Positions 15,807 through 27,247 are shown, counted from the first letter of the stretch. The stretch: DNA of 64,000 nt from Rhizobium leguminosarum bv. trifolii WSM1325 (GCA_000023185.1 CP001622.1:3286001-3350000), one strand, 5' to 3'. Made by a program: numbers and translations. Notes: a model not told the origin generated them from the letters alone.

Positions 15807-18800
15807 ATGAATTTTTCAGCCTGGTCCATCCGAAATCCCATTGCACCACTGCTGGCCTTCTGCCTGTTGGTGTTCATCGGCATGCAGTCCTTCAACGCGC
15901 TGCCGATCACGCGTTTTCCGAACATCGACGTGCCGCTCGTTTCGATCAACGTGACGCAGAGCGGCGCTTCGCCGGCCGAGCTCGAAATGCAGGTGACGAA
16001 GGAGATCGAAGACGCGGTGGCCTCCATCACCGGCATCGACGAAATCCAGTCGACGGTGACCGACGGTAGCTCGCAGACCGTCGTCATGTTCCGGATGGAA
16101 GTGCCGACCGAACAAGCCGTGCAGGACACCAAGGATGCGATCGACCGCATCCGCAGCGATCTGCCGACTACGGCCGAAGCACCAATCGTCTCCAAGGTCG
16201 ATGTCGAGGGACAGGCGATCCAGACCTTCGCCGTTTCCTCGCCTGCCATGTCGCTGGAAGAACTTTCGTGGTTCGTCGACGATACGATCAAGCGTTCGCT
16301 GCAGGGCCAGGCCGGCATCGGCCGTGTCGACCGTTACGGCGGCGCCGAGCGCGAAGTGCGCATCGAACTTACCCCTGACAAGCTCAATGCCTACGGCATC
16401 ACCGCCGCGAGCGTGAACCAGCAGCTGCGCGGCACCAACATCGACCTCGGCTCAGGCCGCGGCCAGGTGGCGGGAAGCGAACAGGCCATCCGTGTTCTCG
16501 GCGACGCCCGCAACGTCGCCGACCTCGCCAACACGACGATCGGCCTGCCGAACGGCCGCTTCGTCAAACTATCCGATCTCGGCGTCATCAAGGACACCTA
16601 TGAGGAGCCGAAATCCTTCTCGCGCTTCAACGATACGCCAGTCGTTACCTTCGGCGTTTTCCGCTCCAAGGGCGCCAGCGAGGTCAGCGTCGCCGAAACC
16701 GTGGCGCAGAACCTCGACAAGGTGCGGACCGAAAATCCGAATGTGAAGATCGAACTGATCGACGATTCGGTCTATTTCACCTACGGCAACTACGAGGCCG
16801 CCATCCATACGCTCCTCGAAGGCGCGCTGCTCGCCGTCATCGTCGTCTTCCTGTTCCTGAGGAACTGGCGCGCGACGCTGATTTCGGCAATCGCCTTACC
16901 CTTGTCCGCGATCCCGACCTTCTGGATCATGGACATGATGGGCTTCTCCCTGAACCTCGTCAGCTTCCTCGCTCTGACGCTCGCCACCGGTATCCTTGTC
17001 GACGATGCGATCGTCGAAATCGAAAACATCGCCCGCCACATCAAGATGGGCAAGACGCCCTATCGAGCGGCGATCGAGGCGGCTGATGAAATCGGCCTTG
17101 CCGTCATCGCCACCACTTTCACCATCATCGCCGTTTTCGTGCCCGTTTCCTTCATGCCGGGCATCCCGGGCCAGTACTTCATCCAGTTCGGTCTGACCGT
17201 CGCCTTCTCCGTCTTCTTCTCGCTGATGGTCGCGCGACTGATCACCCCGATGATGGCCGCTTATCTGATGCGCGCCGAAGACGCCATGGAAGACCATCAC
17301 GACAATGATGGCCTGCTGATGCGGGGATACACCCGTCTCATACGTGGCACCACCGGACGCTGGTACACGCGTTATGCGACGCTGATTGTCGCGTTCGCTT
17401 TCCTGGTCGGCTCCGTTTTGTTGCTGATGCAGGTTCCCGGCAGCTTCCTGCCGCCGGAAGATGCCTCACGCATCGTTCTCTCCGTCGAGCTGCCGCCCAA
17501 TGCACGCCTTGACGACACCGAGAAGACGACGGATGCGATCTATGACAGGGTCAAGGACATCAACGGCGTCGATAGCGTCTTCGTCCTCGGTGGCGCATCG
17601 CCGAAGGGCGATCTCGAACTGCGCCGTGCGACCATCACGCTGGCACTCGACAAGCTCGACCAATCGCTGGTCAAGAAGATGGTCAACGACGTGATCGGCC
17701 GTATCCCCGTCATTGGCCCGAAACTGCCGAAGGTGGAGGTCCACGGCCGTGAACGCCCGCAGTGGGATATCGAAAAGGAAGTCTTCGCCAAGCTGCGTGA
17801 TATTCCCGACGTCCGGATCCTGAAGCTCAATGACCGCGGCGAACGCGACCTCTCCTTCAACTTCCTTTCCAAGAACGACAAGGACCTGAACGACGCCGTC
17901 GGTATTCTGGAATCCAAGCTGCGCGCCGATCCGCTGCTTGCCAATGTCAGCGCCGACGGCTCCCTTCCCCGTCCGGAACTGCAGGTTCACCCGCGCATGG
18001 ATGAGGCGGCCCGCCTCGGCATTACGCCGCAGCAGATCTCCGAGACGATCCGCGTCGCCACCATCGGCGATGTCGATGCCGCCCTTGCCAAGATCTCGCT
18101 CGACGATCGCCAGATCCCGATCCGCGTCCAGGCCGCACTCGACATGCGTCGCGATCTCGCGGCCATCCGGACATTGAAGATCCAGACCGCCAGCGGCGGC
18201 ACCGTTCCGCTCGCGAGCGTCGCCAATATCGACTATTCGGAAGGCGTAAGCTCGATCAAGCGCAACAACCGCTACCGCGTCGTCTCGATCGGTTCCGACC
18301 TGCCGCAGGGCGTAGCACTCGACACGGCTTCGGCCCGCTTCCGTCAGATCGTCAACGACGCCAATATCCCGGCCACGGTGCACCTTGCCGAAAGCGGCGA
18401 CACCAAGGTGCAAAGCGAGATGCAGCAGAGTTTCGTCAACGCCATGTTGATGGGCCTGCTGTTGGTGCTGACGGTGCTGATCCTGCTCTTCAAGGACGTG
18501 ATCCAGCCCTTCACCATCCTGTTCTCACTGCCGCTCGCCATTGGCGGCGTCGCAGCCGGCCTGATCCTCACCAGCAATCCGCTGTCGATGCCTGTCATGA
18601 TCGGCATCCTGATGCTGATGGGTGTCGTCACCAAGAACGCGATCCTGCTCGTCGATTTCGCAATCGAGATGCGCCATCAGGGCATGCCGCGCGTCGAGGC
18701 CATGGTCGAAGCCGGCCGCAAGCGCGCCCGGCCGATCATCATGACCTCGATCGCCATGTCGGCGGGCATGCTGCCTTCCGCGCTTGGTGTCGGCGAAGGC

Positions 18801-19133
18801 GGCTCGTTCCGCGCGCCGATGGCGATCGCGGTGATCGGCGGCATCATCGTCTCGACTGTGCTCTCGCTCGTCGTCGTGCCCTCCTTCTTCTTGATCATGG
18901 ACGACCTGTCCCGCCTGCTCGGCTGGGCTTTCGGCCGCCTGGTCGGCAGGAAGGACGAGGAGGAGCTGCCGCTGTCGCGCGAGGATCTCACCCGTGTCAC
19001 TCGGGAGAACCGAAGCGAGATCGACTCGCTGGAGGAGCGCCTGACCGCAATCGAAAAGCCGGAAGGCAAACGCAAGAGCGCCAAGGGCAACGACACCAAC
19101 GTGCTGCGCCTGCCGCCCTTCGCGGCGGAATAA
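15807..19133 (+). CDS. RND efflux transporter, inner-membrane pump
   Basis: The 1108-residue protein is a full-length AcrB/MexB-family pump with two repeats of six helices. Helix 4 carries the proton-relay pair in LATGILVDDAIVEIENI, and the pseudosymmetric lysine-bearing helix reads LMGVVTKNAILLVDFAIEM. Large periplasmic loops follow helices 1 and 7. It exports hydrophobic drugs, solvents or metabolites; the substrate cannot be read from sequence. The tail of about 70 residues is charged. It is co-transcribed with the adaptor gene. Confidence 0.93.
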   Translation: MNFSAWSIRNPIAPLLAFCLLVFIGMQSFNALPITRFPNIDVPLVSINVTQSGASPAELEMQVTKEIEDAVASITGIDEIQSTVTDGSSQTVVMFRMEVPTEQAVQDTKDAIDRIRSDLPTTAEAPIVSKVDVEGQAIQTFAVSSPAMSLEELSWFVDDTIKRSLQGQAGIGRVDRYGGAEREVRIELTPDKLNAYGITAASVNQQLRGTNIDLGSGRGQVAGSEQAIRVLGDARNVADLANTTIGLPNGRFVKLSDLGVIKDTYEEPKSFSRFNDTPVVTFGVFRSKGASEVSVAETVAQNLDKVRTENPNVKIELIDDSVYFTYGNYEAAIHTLLEGALLAVIVVFLFLRNWRATLISAIALPLSAIPTFWIMDMMGFSLNLVSFLALTLATGILVDDAIVEIENIARHIKMGKTPYRAAIEAADEIGLAVIATTFTIIAVFVPVSFMPGIPGQYFIQFGLTVAFSVFFSLMVARLITPMMAAYLMRAEDAMEDHHDNDGLLMRGYTRLIRGTTGRWYTRYATLIVAFAFLVGSVLLLMQVPGSFLPPEDASRIVLSVELPPNARLDDTEKTTDAIYDRVKDINGVDSVFVLGGASPKGDLELRRATITLALDKLDQSLVKKMVNDVIGRIPVIGPKLPKVEVHGRERPQWDIEKEVFAKLRDIPDVRILKLNDRGERDLSFNFLSKNDKDLNDAVGILESKLRADPLLANVSADGSLPRPELQVHPRMDEAARLGITPQQISETIRVATIGDVDAALAKISLDDRQIPIRVQAALDMRRDLAAIRTLKIQTASGGTVPLASVANIDYSEGVSSIKRNNRYRVVSIGSDLPQGVALDTASARFRQIVNDANIPATVHLAESGDTKVQSEMQQSFVNAMLMGLLLVLTVLILLFKDVIQPFTILFSLPLAIGGVAAGLILTSNPLSMPVMIGILMLMGVVTKNAILLVDFAIEMRHQGMPRVEAMVEAGRKRARPIIMTSIAMSAGMLPSALGVGEGGSFRAPMAIAVIGGIIVSTVLSLVVVPSFFLIMDDLSRLLGWAFGRLVGRKDEEELPLSREDLTRVTRENRSEIDSLEERLTAIEKPEGKRKSAKGNDTNVLRLPPFAAE

Positions 19134-19150
19134 GCAAGACCCAGGAAAGG

Positions 19151-19188
19151 AACGGGCCGGGAGCGATCTCCTGGCCCGTTTCGTTTTT
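19151..19188 (+). terminator. Terminator after the RND operon
   Basis: AACGGGCC pairs with GGCCCGTT across a short centre that itself pairs (GGAG/CTCC), and TCGTTTTTTGG follows directly. It lies 18 bp after the pump stop codon. Confidence 0.8.
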
Positions 19189-19204
19189 TGGTCATGTCTG
19201 ACGA

Positions 19205-19218
19205 TTGACCGAAATCAA
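19205..19218 (+). promoter_or_regulatory. FNR/DNR-type box
   Basis: TTGAC-CGAA-ATCAA matches the Crp/Fnr-family anaerobox TTGAT-N4-ATCAA at 9 of 10 specified bases. It is 80 bp upstream of a Crp/Fnr-family gene, so either autoregulation or control by another FixK/FNR protein is plausible. Confidence 0.55.
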
Positions 19219-19298
19219 ATCCACCGCCATCTCCCTCCCGTATTTTGCCTGGCATGCACGTGGAATTGGAAAGACCGGCCATATCAGGAGACCGGGAG

Positions 19299-19982
19299 AT
19301 GAACAGGACGCTGACATTCAACGGCCATGAGGCCGCTGTGCTCGCCAAGGCCGCCTTCATGGCCGGGCTCGACCACAACGAGGCTGAAGCCCTGCGCGCC
19401 TGCGCCACCGTTCGCCTCTGCGACCCGCACGACGTTCTCTTCGAGGAGGGCGACAAGGCGGCCTATTTCTATTGCGTACTCAGCGGTTATGTCAGGCTCT
19501 ATCGCCACAACGGCGACGGCAGGCAGGCCGATATCCGCATCTGCGAGCCCGGCGACGGCTTCGCGGAATGCCTGATCCACGCCGACGAAACCTATCGCAC
19601 CGGCGCGCAGGCGATGGATCATGCCGTGCTGGCATGCTTCCGCATTCCCAAGGTCCGGCTGTTGCTGGAGGAGCGGCCGCGGATCGGCAAGGCGATCATG
19701 CGCAGCCTGTCACTGCATCTGATCTCGACGATGGAATGCCTGGCAAGCGACCGGATGCAGACCGCGCCGCAGCGCGTTGCGCATTATCTGCTGACCCACT
19801 GTGCCGGGAACGGTGCGGCCGGTTCGCTGCGGTTGCCCTTTCCGAAAAACCTGCTTGCCCGCAAGCTTGGCCTCGCACCGGAGGCGCTCTCACGCGCCTT
19901 CTCGACGCTGAAAACGAAAGGTGTCACGGTGCGCGGCCGGGCGATCGCCATCAGCGACGTCAACCTGCTGCGGCAGGTCTGA
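19299..19982 (+). CDS. Crp/Fnr-family transcriptional regulator
   Basis: The 227-residue protein has a cyclic-nucleotide-binding-like beta barrel (about 25-140) and a C-terminal winged helix with LLARKLGLAPEALSRAFSTL as the recognition region. The ordered N-terminal Cys set of oxygen-sensing FNR is missing; cysteines are scattered. It is therefore more like the DNR/NnrR or other non-FeS groups, which may sense NO through heme or other signals. The start at 19299 has GGAG close upstream. It stands alone between the RND terminator and a repeat. Confidence 0.82.
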   Translation: MNRTLTFNGHEAAVLAKAAFMAGLDHNEAEALRACATVRLCDPHDVLFEEGDKAAYFYCVLSGYVRLYRHNGDGRQADIRICEPGDGFAECLIHADETYRTGAQAMDHAVLACFRIPKVRLLLEERPRIGKAIMRSLSLHLISTMECLASDRMQTAPQRVAHYLLTHCAGNGAAGSLRLPFPKNLLARKLGLAPEALSRAFSTLKTKGVTVRGRAIAISDVNLLRQV

Positions 19983-20001
19983 CCGCCAAAATCATCCCGC
20001 T

Positions 20002-20106
20002 TTAGAGCAATTCCAGCAAAAGTGCGTAGCGGTTTTGCGTCCGGAATTGCGTGAAAACAAAGAGATAGAGCATTTCCGTGATTCGGAGAAAAACGGAATG
20101 CTCTAG
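20002..20106. repeat. Palindromic intergenic repeat, copy 1 flanking ureG
   Basis: It consists of two palindromic modules: GAGCAATTCCAGCAAAAGTG pairing with a later CCGGAATTGC segment, and GAGCATTTCCGTGATTCGGA pairing with CGGAATGCTC. It overlaps the ureG stop codon, which is read from its terminal CTCTAG. An inverted copy is at 20786-20887. Confidence 0.8.
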
Positions 20107-20714
20107 AGCCCGCCCTGCTCCCTGAGGAAGCTGACGATCGAACTGACGCCGTCGCCGCGCTTCATGTCGGAGAAGACGAAGGGGCGGCTCGCACGCATGC
20201 GCGTCGCATCCCGGTCCATGACCTCGAGATCGGCGCCGACATAGGGCGCCAGATCCTTCTTGTTGATGACAAGCAGGTCCGATCGGGTGATGCCGGGGCC
20301 TCCCTTGCGCGGGATTTCCTCGCCCTGGCAAACCGAGATGACATAGATGGTGATATCGGCAAGATCGGGCGAAAAGGTCGCCGCCAGATTGTCGCCACCG
20401 GATTCGATGAAGACAACGTCGAGATCGGGGATTCGCTGGTTGAGGCCGGCGATCGCCTGCAAATTGATCGTCGCATCCTCGCGGATGGCGGTATGCGGGC
20501 AGCCGCCCGTCTCGACGCCGACGATGCGGTCCGACGTCAATGCTTGCATCCGCACCAGCGCCTCGGCATCCTCTGTCGTGTAGATATCGTTGGTGACAAC
20601 GGCGACGGAATAGTCGTCGCGCATCGCCTTGCAGAGCTTTTCGGTCAGCGCCGTCTTGCCCGAGCCGACCGGCCCGCCGATGCCGACACGCAAAGGTCCG
20701 TTTCTTGATTTCAT
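20103..20714 (-). CDS. ureG: Urease accessory GTPase UreG
   Basis: This 203-residue SIMIBI-class GTPase powers nickel insertion into apo-urease with UreE, UreF and UreD. The P-loop is [17 protein letters not shown], followed by the metal-binding CPH of [15 protein letters not shown], and [15 protein letters not shown], all hallmarks of UreG. The start MKSRNGPL at 20714 gives the usual UreG length. It is the last gene of the urease block but is 197 bp beyond ureF, and both sides carry inverted copies of a palindromic repeat. Confidence 0.95.
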   Translation of the reverse strand: MKSRNGPLRVGIGGPVGSGKTALTEKLCKAMRDDYSVAVVTNDIYTTEDAEALVRMQALTSDRIVGVETGGCPHTAIREDATINLQAIAGLNQRIPDLDVVFIESGGDNLAATFSPDLADITIYVISVCQGEEIPRKGGPGITRSDLLVINKKDLAPYVGADLEVMDRDATRMRASRPFVFSDMKRGDGVSSIVSFLREQGGL

Positions 20715-20785
20715 ATGCCTTACTCCAAACTCCAATCGAACCCCGATGATAACGAAGCCGCCCGCCCGCGCCACCGTCAAATGAC

Positions 20786-20887
20786 TTAGAGCGCCTGTTT
20801 TTCTTCGAATCACGGAAGCGCTCTATCTCTTGGTTTTCACGCAATTCCGGACGCAAAACCGCTGCGCACTTTTGCTGGAATTGCTCT
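20786..20887. repeat. Palindromic intergenic repeat, copy 2 (inverted) flanking ureG
   Basis: The reverse complement matches 20002-20106 closely, including the GCGCACTTTTGCTGGAATTG and CACGCAATTCCGGACGCAAA segments. The copy occupies half of the ureF-ureG gap. In the minus-strand transcript it would fold before the ureG start codon. Confidence 0.8.
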
Positions 20888-20911
20888 CACCGCAGCGATA
20901 ATTTCGGACAA

Positions 20912-21586
20912 TCACGAACGGAACAGCCGCGTCGCCTGCGTCTCGTGGCGCAGGCTGGCAATATCGGCCTGCACCGTCGCCGAACCCAGATCGTCAAGCG
21001 TCGAGGCTGCCGCCCGCCGGGCGACCTCCGTGATATGGTCTTCGAGACCGGCAAGCACGGCGACACCATCCCTTTGCCCCGCGACACCGAGGCGGATGCC
21101 TGATGAAACCGCTTGTGAGGCATAGGCATGCAGGAAGGCGGCAAGCGCCTTCTCGGGCTCTATGCCATGGGCGCCCGTTACCGCCCCGACCGCAATGGGA
21201 TAAGCGACCTTGCCGGGTAGCCGATCGAACACCCCGTCCGGCCAGGCCCGCGCCGCTGCGAGAAAAGCCTCGCCGAGCAACATCGTTTCCTGATGGCGCT
21301 CGCGTGATCCCGCAAGCGCCTCGGCAAGCACGGCGATCTCGGCAAGGCGTACGGCTTCCACTTGGTGCCTGTGGCTTTCAGCCAGAAGCACCGCATCGTT
21401 CCAGACCGAACCATTGCCGATCAGCGTGGCGGTCCAGGCCGCAAGCGAGCCAGCATCCGTGACGAGCCCGTCGGCAACCGCCCGCTCCAGCCCGCCCGAA
21501 TAGGCAAAGCTGCCGATCGGAAAGGCCGGTGACAGCCATGCGGTCAGGCGCAGCAATGCCTGCAGCTCGCGATCCCCGGTCATCAA
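20912..21586 (-). CDS. ureF: Urease accessory protein UreF
   Basis: The 224-residue, mostly helical protein has [16 protein letters not shown] near residue 18, the conserved UreF N-terminal motif. UreF joins UreD and UreG in the complex that activates urease and keeps UreG GTP hydrolysis productive. It starts 3 bp after the ureE stop, so the two are coupled. [16 protein letters not shown] further supports the family. Confidence 0.93.
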   Translation of the reverse strand: MMTGDRELQALLRLTAWLSPAFPIGSFAYSGGLERAVADGLVTDAGSLAAWTATLIGNGSVWNDAVLLAESHRHQVEAVRLAEIAVLAEALAGSRERHQETMLLGEAFLAAARAWPDGVFDRLPGKVAYPIAVGAVTGAHGIEPEKALAAFLHAYASQAVSSGIRLGVAGQRDGVAVLAGLEDHITEVARRAAASTLDDLGSATVQADIASLRHETQATRLFRS

Positions 21587-21589
21587 GGC

Positions 21590-22174
21590 TCAGTCGTGCT
21601 TGTGGTCATGATCATGACCGCGATCGTGGCGGTGTTCATGCTCGTGCTCGTAGCCATGTTCGTGATCATGGTCATGGCCGTGATCATGCCCGTGGTCATG
21701 ATTGTGATCGTGATCGTGATCATGCCCATGCGAATGCCCGCCTTGGGAATGATAGGCCCCGCGCGCCGGCTGGAATGGTTCGTCGATCTCGAGGACGACG
21801 GCGCCGAGGCCCTGCAGCATGGTGCGGATGACATGATCGCGGAGGATGACGATGCGGTCTTCCTCGATCTGCGCGGCAAGATGCCGGTTGCCGAGATGCC
21901 AGGCGAGCTCGACCAGATGCGTGCGGTCGCGGCCGCGAACCTCGAAGAGCTTCTCGTCGGCAGCGAGGATCTCGATCAGTTCGCCGTCGTCGCGCACCAG
22001 CAGATCGCCATTGGCAAAAAGCACCGGATCCTTGAGATCGAGCATGACCATCTCGCCATTTTCCAGATGCAGCAGCTTGCGGCGCAGATGGCGTAGATCA
22101 TGCGGCAGCTTGACCTGGGCGATCGGATGGGAGGAAGGGGTTCCGGCAGGAAGATAGGAGGTGACGCGCTGCAT
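21590..22174 (-). CDS. ureE: Urease nickel metallochaperone UreE with long His-rich tail
   Basis: This 194-residue nickel carrier delivers Ni2+ to the UreDFG-urease complex. The first 140 residues hold the peptide-binding and metal-binding UreE domains ([17 protein letters not shown] contains the conserved Asn-Arg-His). The last 51 residues contain 22 histidines in alternating His-Asp/Gly/Glu runs, a nickel-storage tail longer than in many homologues. The repetitive DNA at 21596-21760 is simply the coding sequence of this tail. Confidence 0.94.
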   Translation of the reverse strand: MQRVTSYLPAGTPSSHPIAQVKLPHDLRHLRRKLLHLENGEMVMLDLKDPVLFANGDLLVRDDGELIEILAADEKLFEVRGRDRTHLVELAWHLGNRHLAAQIEEDRIVILRDHVIRTMLQGLGAVVLEIDEPFQPARGAYHSQGGHSHGHDHDHDHNHDHGHDHGHDHDHEHGYEHEHEHRHDRGHDHDHKHD

Positions 22175-22260
22175 GATATGTCCGTTTTGCTGAGAGGACG
22201 ACCATGCAAAATAGCTCTTCCCGATGCAAGCACCAATGGTCTTTCGTTCGGGTCCCGTTT

Positions 22261-23121
22261 TTATATTCCGTAAGCCTGCATCACATTGTCGCTCTCCGGT
22301 CCGCCCTCGCCATCGACGCCCTTATCGACGAGCCCGTGCCAGGCGTGATGCAGACCTTCCCGCTCGTGTACGACGCGATTGCGCCCGAGCGCCTTGGCGA
22401 GATAGAGCGCCCGGTCGGCGGAGGCATAGACCGCCTGCTTGTTGCGCCCGGCGACGAGATCGGCAACGCCGCCGGAAACGGTGATGCGGATATCGTGCCC
22501 CTCGGCCTTGATGGCGCCACCGGCGATCCGGGCTCGGACACCTTCGACGCGCTCCATCCGCGCCTCCAGCGGTTCCCCGGAGACGATGACGCCAAACTCC
22601 TCCCCACCCAGCCGTGCGACGACGGACATCTCATCGAAGGCGGAGGTGAGCATGGCCGAAACGGCAATGATAACGGCATCGCCGCAGCCATGGCCGAAGC
22701 GGTCATTGATCGTCTTGAAACGGTCGACGTCAAAAATGACCAGGGACGCGTCGCCATCAGTATTCTCAAGCGCCTCGGTAAAAGCCCGCCGGTTGAGCAG
22801 TCCGGAAAGTGTATCGGTGCGGCTGAGCTTTTCGAATTCCGCCCGCGAGAGCGCGAGATCGCGCATGGCAAAGCCGGCGAACAGTGACAGCATGCCGGAA
22901 ACCGTACCGCCGATCAGCCAGGAAAAGATCGCGCTGAAGCCAATTGCATGAGCGAGTGTCACCGGCAGCAACCCGAGAAGATCGAGCGACGGCATCGTCA
23001 ATGCGATAATGACTCCCGAGAGAATAACGGCGAGAAAAGCCATCTTCAGGGCGAAGACGTAGACGTTCTTGCGGTATTGAAGATCGCCGAAATCGGCCTG
23101 CAGCGAAATCCAGTTTCTCAT
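22261..23121 (-). CDS. Membrane-bound diguanylate cyclase (GGDEF)
   Basis: The 286-residue protein has two to three membrane helices in its first 95 residues and no recognisable sensor domain. A GGDEF domain follows, with [11 protein letters not shown] as an intact active-site motif, and [15 protein letters not shown] at its start. It should make cyclic di-GMP. The start at 23121 is preferred because AGGAAGG lies 9 bp upstream. It lies inside the urease gene run between the TIGR02117 gene and ureE, but a 330-bp gap upstream suggests its own promoter. The gap (23122-23452) shows no other gene. Confidence 0.88.
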   Translation of the reverse strand: MRNWISLQADFGDLQYRKNVYVFALKMAFLAVILSGVIIALTMPSLDLLGLLPVTLAHAIGFSAIFSWLIGGTVSGMLSLFAGFAMRDLALSRAEFEKLSRTDTLSGLLNRRAFTEALENTDGDASLVIFDVDRFKTINDRFGHGCGDAVIIAVSAMLTSAFDEMSVVARLGGEEFGVIVSGEPLEARMERVEGVRARIAGGAIKAEGHDIRITVSGGVADLVAGRNKQAVYASADRALYLAKALGRNRVVHEREGLHHAWHGLVDKGVDGEGGPESDNVMQAYGI

Positions 23122-23452
23122 GAGAATCAACCTTCCTGCTCGGCGTTTCCAGGCATTGATAAGAGCCCAATTGCTGCGGGTGTCTTAATCGACTCGTTAA
23201 GATTCGAACGGTTTCGGACGAATCGGTGGATAGAACTTTTCTAGCAGGGGGTGCAGTTTTCCAATCTCTGAATCGAACAGCGCAGAGAGACACTTAAATT
23301 ACTGATATAAAAGAGATTTATTGATCACTGCGGGGCAGATGTTCCAGAATGGTTTAGCTGGGGAAAACATCGGTTCTTCCACTGATTTTTACAACCATAT
23401 GGAGAGCGCTGTTCACAATTCACTTTAAGAGCGGACTGGCTCTACGGCTGCT

Positions 23453-24124
23453 TCAATTGTAGACAGAAACAGACAATCGCAATGCTTGTGGAATCGGGCT
23501 CCATAAGCCGGTTCGAAGCCCAGCCGAACGCAGGGCGGCGGCGCTCCAGGTGTTGCAGCCGAAGAGAGCGTTGAAGTATCCCCTGGCCTCGAAGAAACGG
23601 TCGATCTCGCCGTAACCGGCATCCGGGATCGGCACCACCGCGCCCGCGTCGCGCACGAAGCTGTCCGAGATAAAATTGCGCAGCTGCGCCAATTGATCGT
23701 CACTGACATTGAATGCCGCAACAGTCGGCTGCGGCTCGGTGATGTGACCGGCAAGATCCACATGCAGCACTGAACGGTCGATTGTCAGCGCGCGCAACAC
23801 CGGCAGCGGCTTCAGTTCCGCCCATGTGGGAGTTTCCAGATAGAAGGCCCGACCTCCCCAGCCGATAATGAGCCACTCCGCATTCGGATGGCCGAGCGGA
23901 AAACCGGTATCGTCAAGGAAGGAAAAGGCAGCCCGCGTTTCCGCGTCGAGCGGAATGGCAATATCGGTATGGATCGGGCCCGACAGCAGCAGAATCCGAT
24001 GCGTCACCGCCGCAGACGACGCCTTGACCGGCGCAATCAGCGGCCGGGGAATGAAGATTCCGCAGGCCGCCGAAAACACGAGCAGGAATACGATCCGCAA
24101 CAACCAGCGGATGCCTGTCCTCAT
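23453..24124 (-). CDS. TIGR02117 / DUF2459 urease-region protein
   Basis: The 223-residue protein has an N-terminal signal anchor (RWLLRIVFLLVFSAACGIFI) and an exported domain with GPIHTDIAIPLDAETRAAF and FYLETPTWAEL. This matches the family named for its frequent location beside urease genes (TIGR02117, DUF2459). CNTWSAAALRSAGL near the C-terminus holds a conserved Cys-Asn. It follows ureC by 31 bp. The biochemical role is unknown. Confidence 0.8.
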   Translation of the reverse strand: MRTGIRWLLRIVFLLVFSAACGIFIPRPLIAPVKASSAAVTHRILLLSGPIHTDIAIPLDAETRAAFSFLDDTGFPLGHPNAEWLIIGWGGRAFYLETPTWAELKPLPVLRALTIDRSVLHVDLAGHITEPQPTVAAFNVSDDQLAQLRNFISDSFVRDAGAVVPIPDAGYGEIDRFFEARGYFNALFGCNTWSAAALRSAGLRTGLWSPIPQALRLSVSVYN

Positions 24125-24155
24125 CGGAGCCGTCCATCACACATCCGACCTGGGC

Positions 24156-25868
<1,713 letters not shown>

Positions 25869-25871
25869 CTA

Positions 25872-26495
25872 TCAGGCTCCTTGGGAGGAAGAGACGAGTG
25901 TTTTTCCGCCGAGCCGCTTGAGGCGGCCAGCGGCAATATAACTATCGACAAGCTGTCGTTCGGCCGCAAATGGGTGCCATTCCCAGCCGACGTGGCCGAA
26001 GCCGGCAAGCGTCACCTCGGCCTCGGCATATGTGTTCAGCACCTCGGCAATGACGATCATACCGCTGCTCGGCACGACATAGGGCGACGGAGAAAACGCC
26101 GAAAGCGAGGCATCCACGGACTCGTGAACCGCCTTGCCGATGACGACGTGCTTCTTGCCGGTATCGGCGCAGTAGACACTGAATTCATCCGTATAGTCGT
26201 CGCAGAAATCGTCGAGTTCCGGATGCGAGACGGCAAGCGGTGCCCGCATCGCGGCGAATTTTTCCGGGTCGCGCACGCTCCAGATTTCGCCCGCCGACAC
26301 CACGCCCGGATGGGTGCGCCACTCACGCGAGCCGAGCATCGCCTTTGCCGGTCTGCCGGTATTGCAGACCGCGACGGCATCCGTGCGGCTGCCGCCGGCG
26401 CCATAGGAGCGGCAATCATTGAAGCGGATGACGAAATCGGCGGCATCGATGATGCCAGCCCCGCCCTCCTCAATGTCGCCATTGCCGACGATCAT
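25872..26495 (-). CDS. Urease operon accessory protein, sialyltransferase-like fold
   Basis: The 207-residue protein starts MIVGNGDIEEGGAG and continues DAADFVIRFNDCRSYG. This resembles the nucleotide-sugar-binding start of glycosyltransferase family 29, and similar proteins are annotated in rhizobia only as urease-operon accessory proteins. The ATG at 26495 has AGGAAA upstream; a GTG at 26510 is an alternative. Only 3 bp separate it from ureC. No role in urease maturation is established to my knowledge. Confidence 0.65.
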   Translation of the reverse strand: MIVGNGDIEEGGAGIIDAADFVIRFNDCRSYGAGGSRTDAVAVCNTGRPAKAMLGSREWRTHPGVVSAGEIWSVRDPEKFAAMRAPLAVSHPELDDFCDDYTDEFSVYCADTGKKHVVIGKAVHESVDASLSAFSPSPYVVPSSGMIVIAEVLNTYAEAEVTLAGFGHVGWEWHPFAAERQLVDSYIAAGRLKRLGGKTLVSSSQGA

Positions 26496-26511
26496 GATTT
26501 TCCTGATCACC

Positions 26512-26919
26512 CTAGTTGCTCATCGTATCTTCGAGCTCTTTCAGCTCTTTCGTGCGTTTGTCCGTGATGTTGGCGAGACACCCGGCGACCAGCATCGGCT
26601 CCATCGTGCCGCCGCGGGCCTGAAAGCCGAAGGCGTCGCATTCGGCGTCGCGATAATCGATCCAGGCGCGCTGCGCCTTGACCAGCGCCTGCTCTGCACC
26701 CTTCCTGTCGCCATCCAGGTCCTTGTCGATCGCTGTCAGGACGGCGCGGGTCTTCTTGTATTGCGCATTCAAAGCCTTGTCGGCGGCCTCATGACGCGCC
26801 GCCTCGCAGGCAGTCATGTCCGATTGCGTCTTGGGACTGTTGCAATCGACATCCTCAGCAGAGGCAGCACCTGCCGTCAGCAGCATCGCCGCCCCGACGA
26901 GGCAGATATTCAAGCGCAT
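26512..26919 (-). CDS. LprI-like (DUF1311) secreted protein in urease operon
   Basis: The 135-residue exported protein has a signal peptide (MRLNICLVGAAMLLTAGAAS, cut near AEDVDC). The mature part has four cysteines and the family pattern DCNSPKTQSDMTACEAARHE followed by WIDYRDAECDAF. LprI in mycobacteria inhibits lysozyme; whether this one does is unknown. It lies between ureB and the ureC-linked accessory gene with gaps of 22 and 16 bp, so it is part of the operon. Confidence 0.75.
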   Translation of the reverse strand: MRLNICLVGAAMLLTAGAASAEDVDCNSPKTQSDMTACEAARHEAADKALNAQYKKTRAVLTAIDKDLDGDRKGAEQALVKAQRAWIDYRDAECDAFGFQARGGTMEPMLVAGCLANITDKRTKELKELEDTMSN

Positions 26920-26941
26920 GCACTCCTCCAGCCTATTGTTC

Positions 26942-27247
26942 TTAAAGCTTGCCCATCACCAGCTGACGGAAACCGTAGACCTCGCGCTTGCCGGAAAGCG
27001 GGATCAGCGTCACCGAGCGCGTCTGCCCCGGCTCGAAGCGCACGGCCGTTCCCGCCGGGATATCGAGCCGCTTGCCATGCGCCGCCGCGCGATCGAAGGA
27101 AAGTCCCGCATTGGTCTCGGCGAAATGATAGTGGCTGCCGACCTGCACCGGCCGATCGCCCGTATTGGAAACCTCCAGCGTCACCGTCGGCGCGCCGGCA
27201 TTCAGTTCGATGTCGCCGCTCGCGGCAAAGATTTCGCCTGGAATCAT
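26942..27247 (-). CDS. ureB: Urease beta subunit
   Basis: The 101-residue structural subunit begins [18 protein letters not shown] and includes [18 protein letters not shown], both conserved in UreB. It packs with UreA and UreC in the urease trimer. Separated from ureA by one small extra gene. Confidence 0.95.
   Translation of the reverse strand: MIPGEIFAASGDIELNAGAPTVTLEVSNTGDRPVQVGSHYHFAETNAGLSFDRAAAHGKRLDIPAGTAVRFEPGQTRSVTLIPLSGKREVYGFRQLVMGKL

Noticed and set aside
21596..21760. Tandem-repeat-like or CRISPR-like tract of GATCATG units
   Set aside because: It encodes the alternating His-Asp tail of UreE; units are irregular and there are no spacers.
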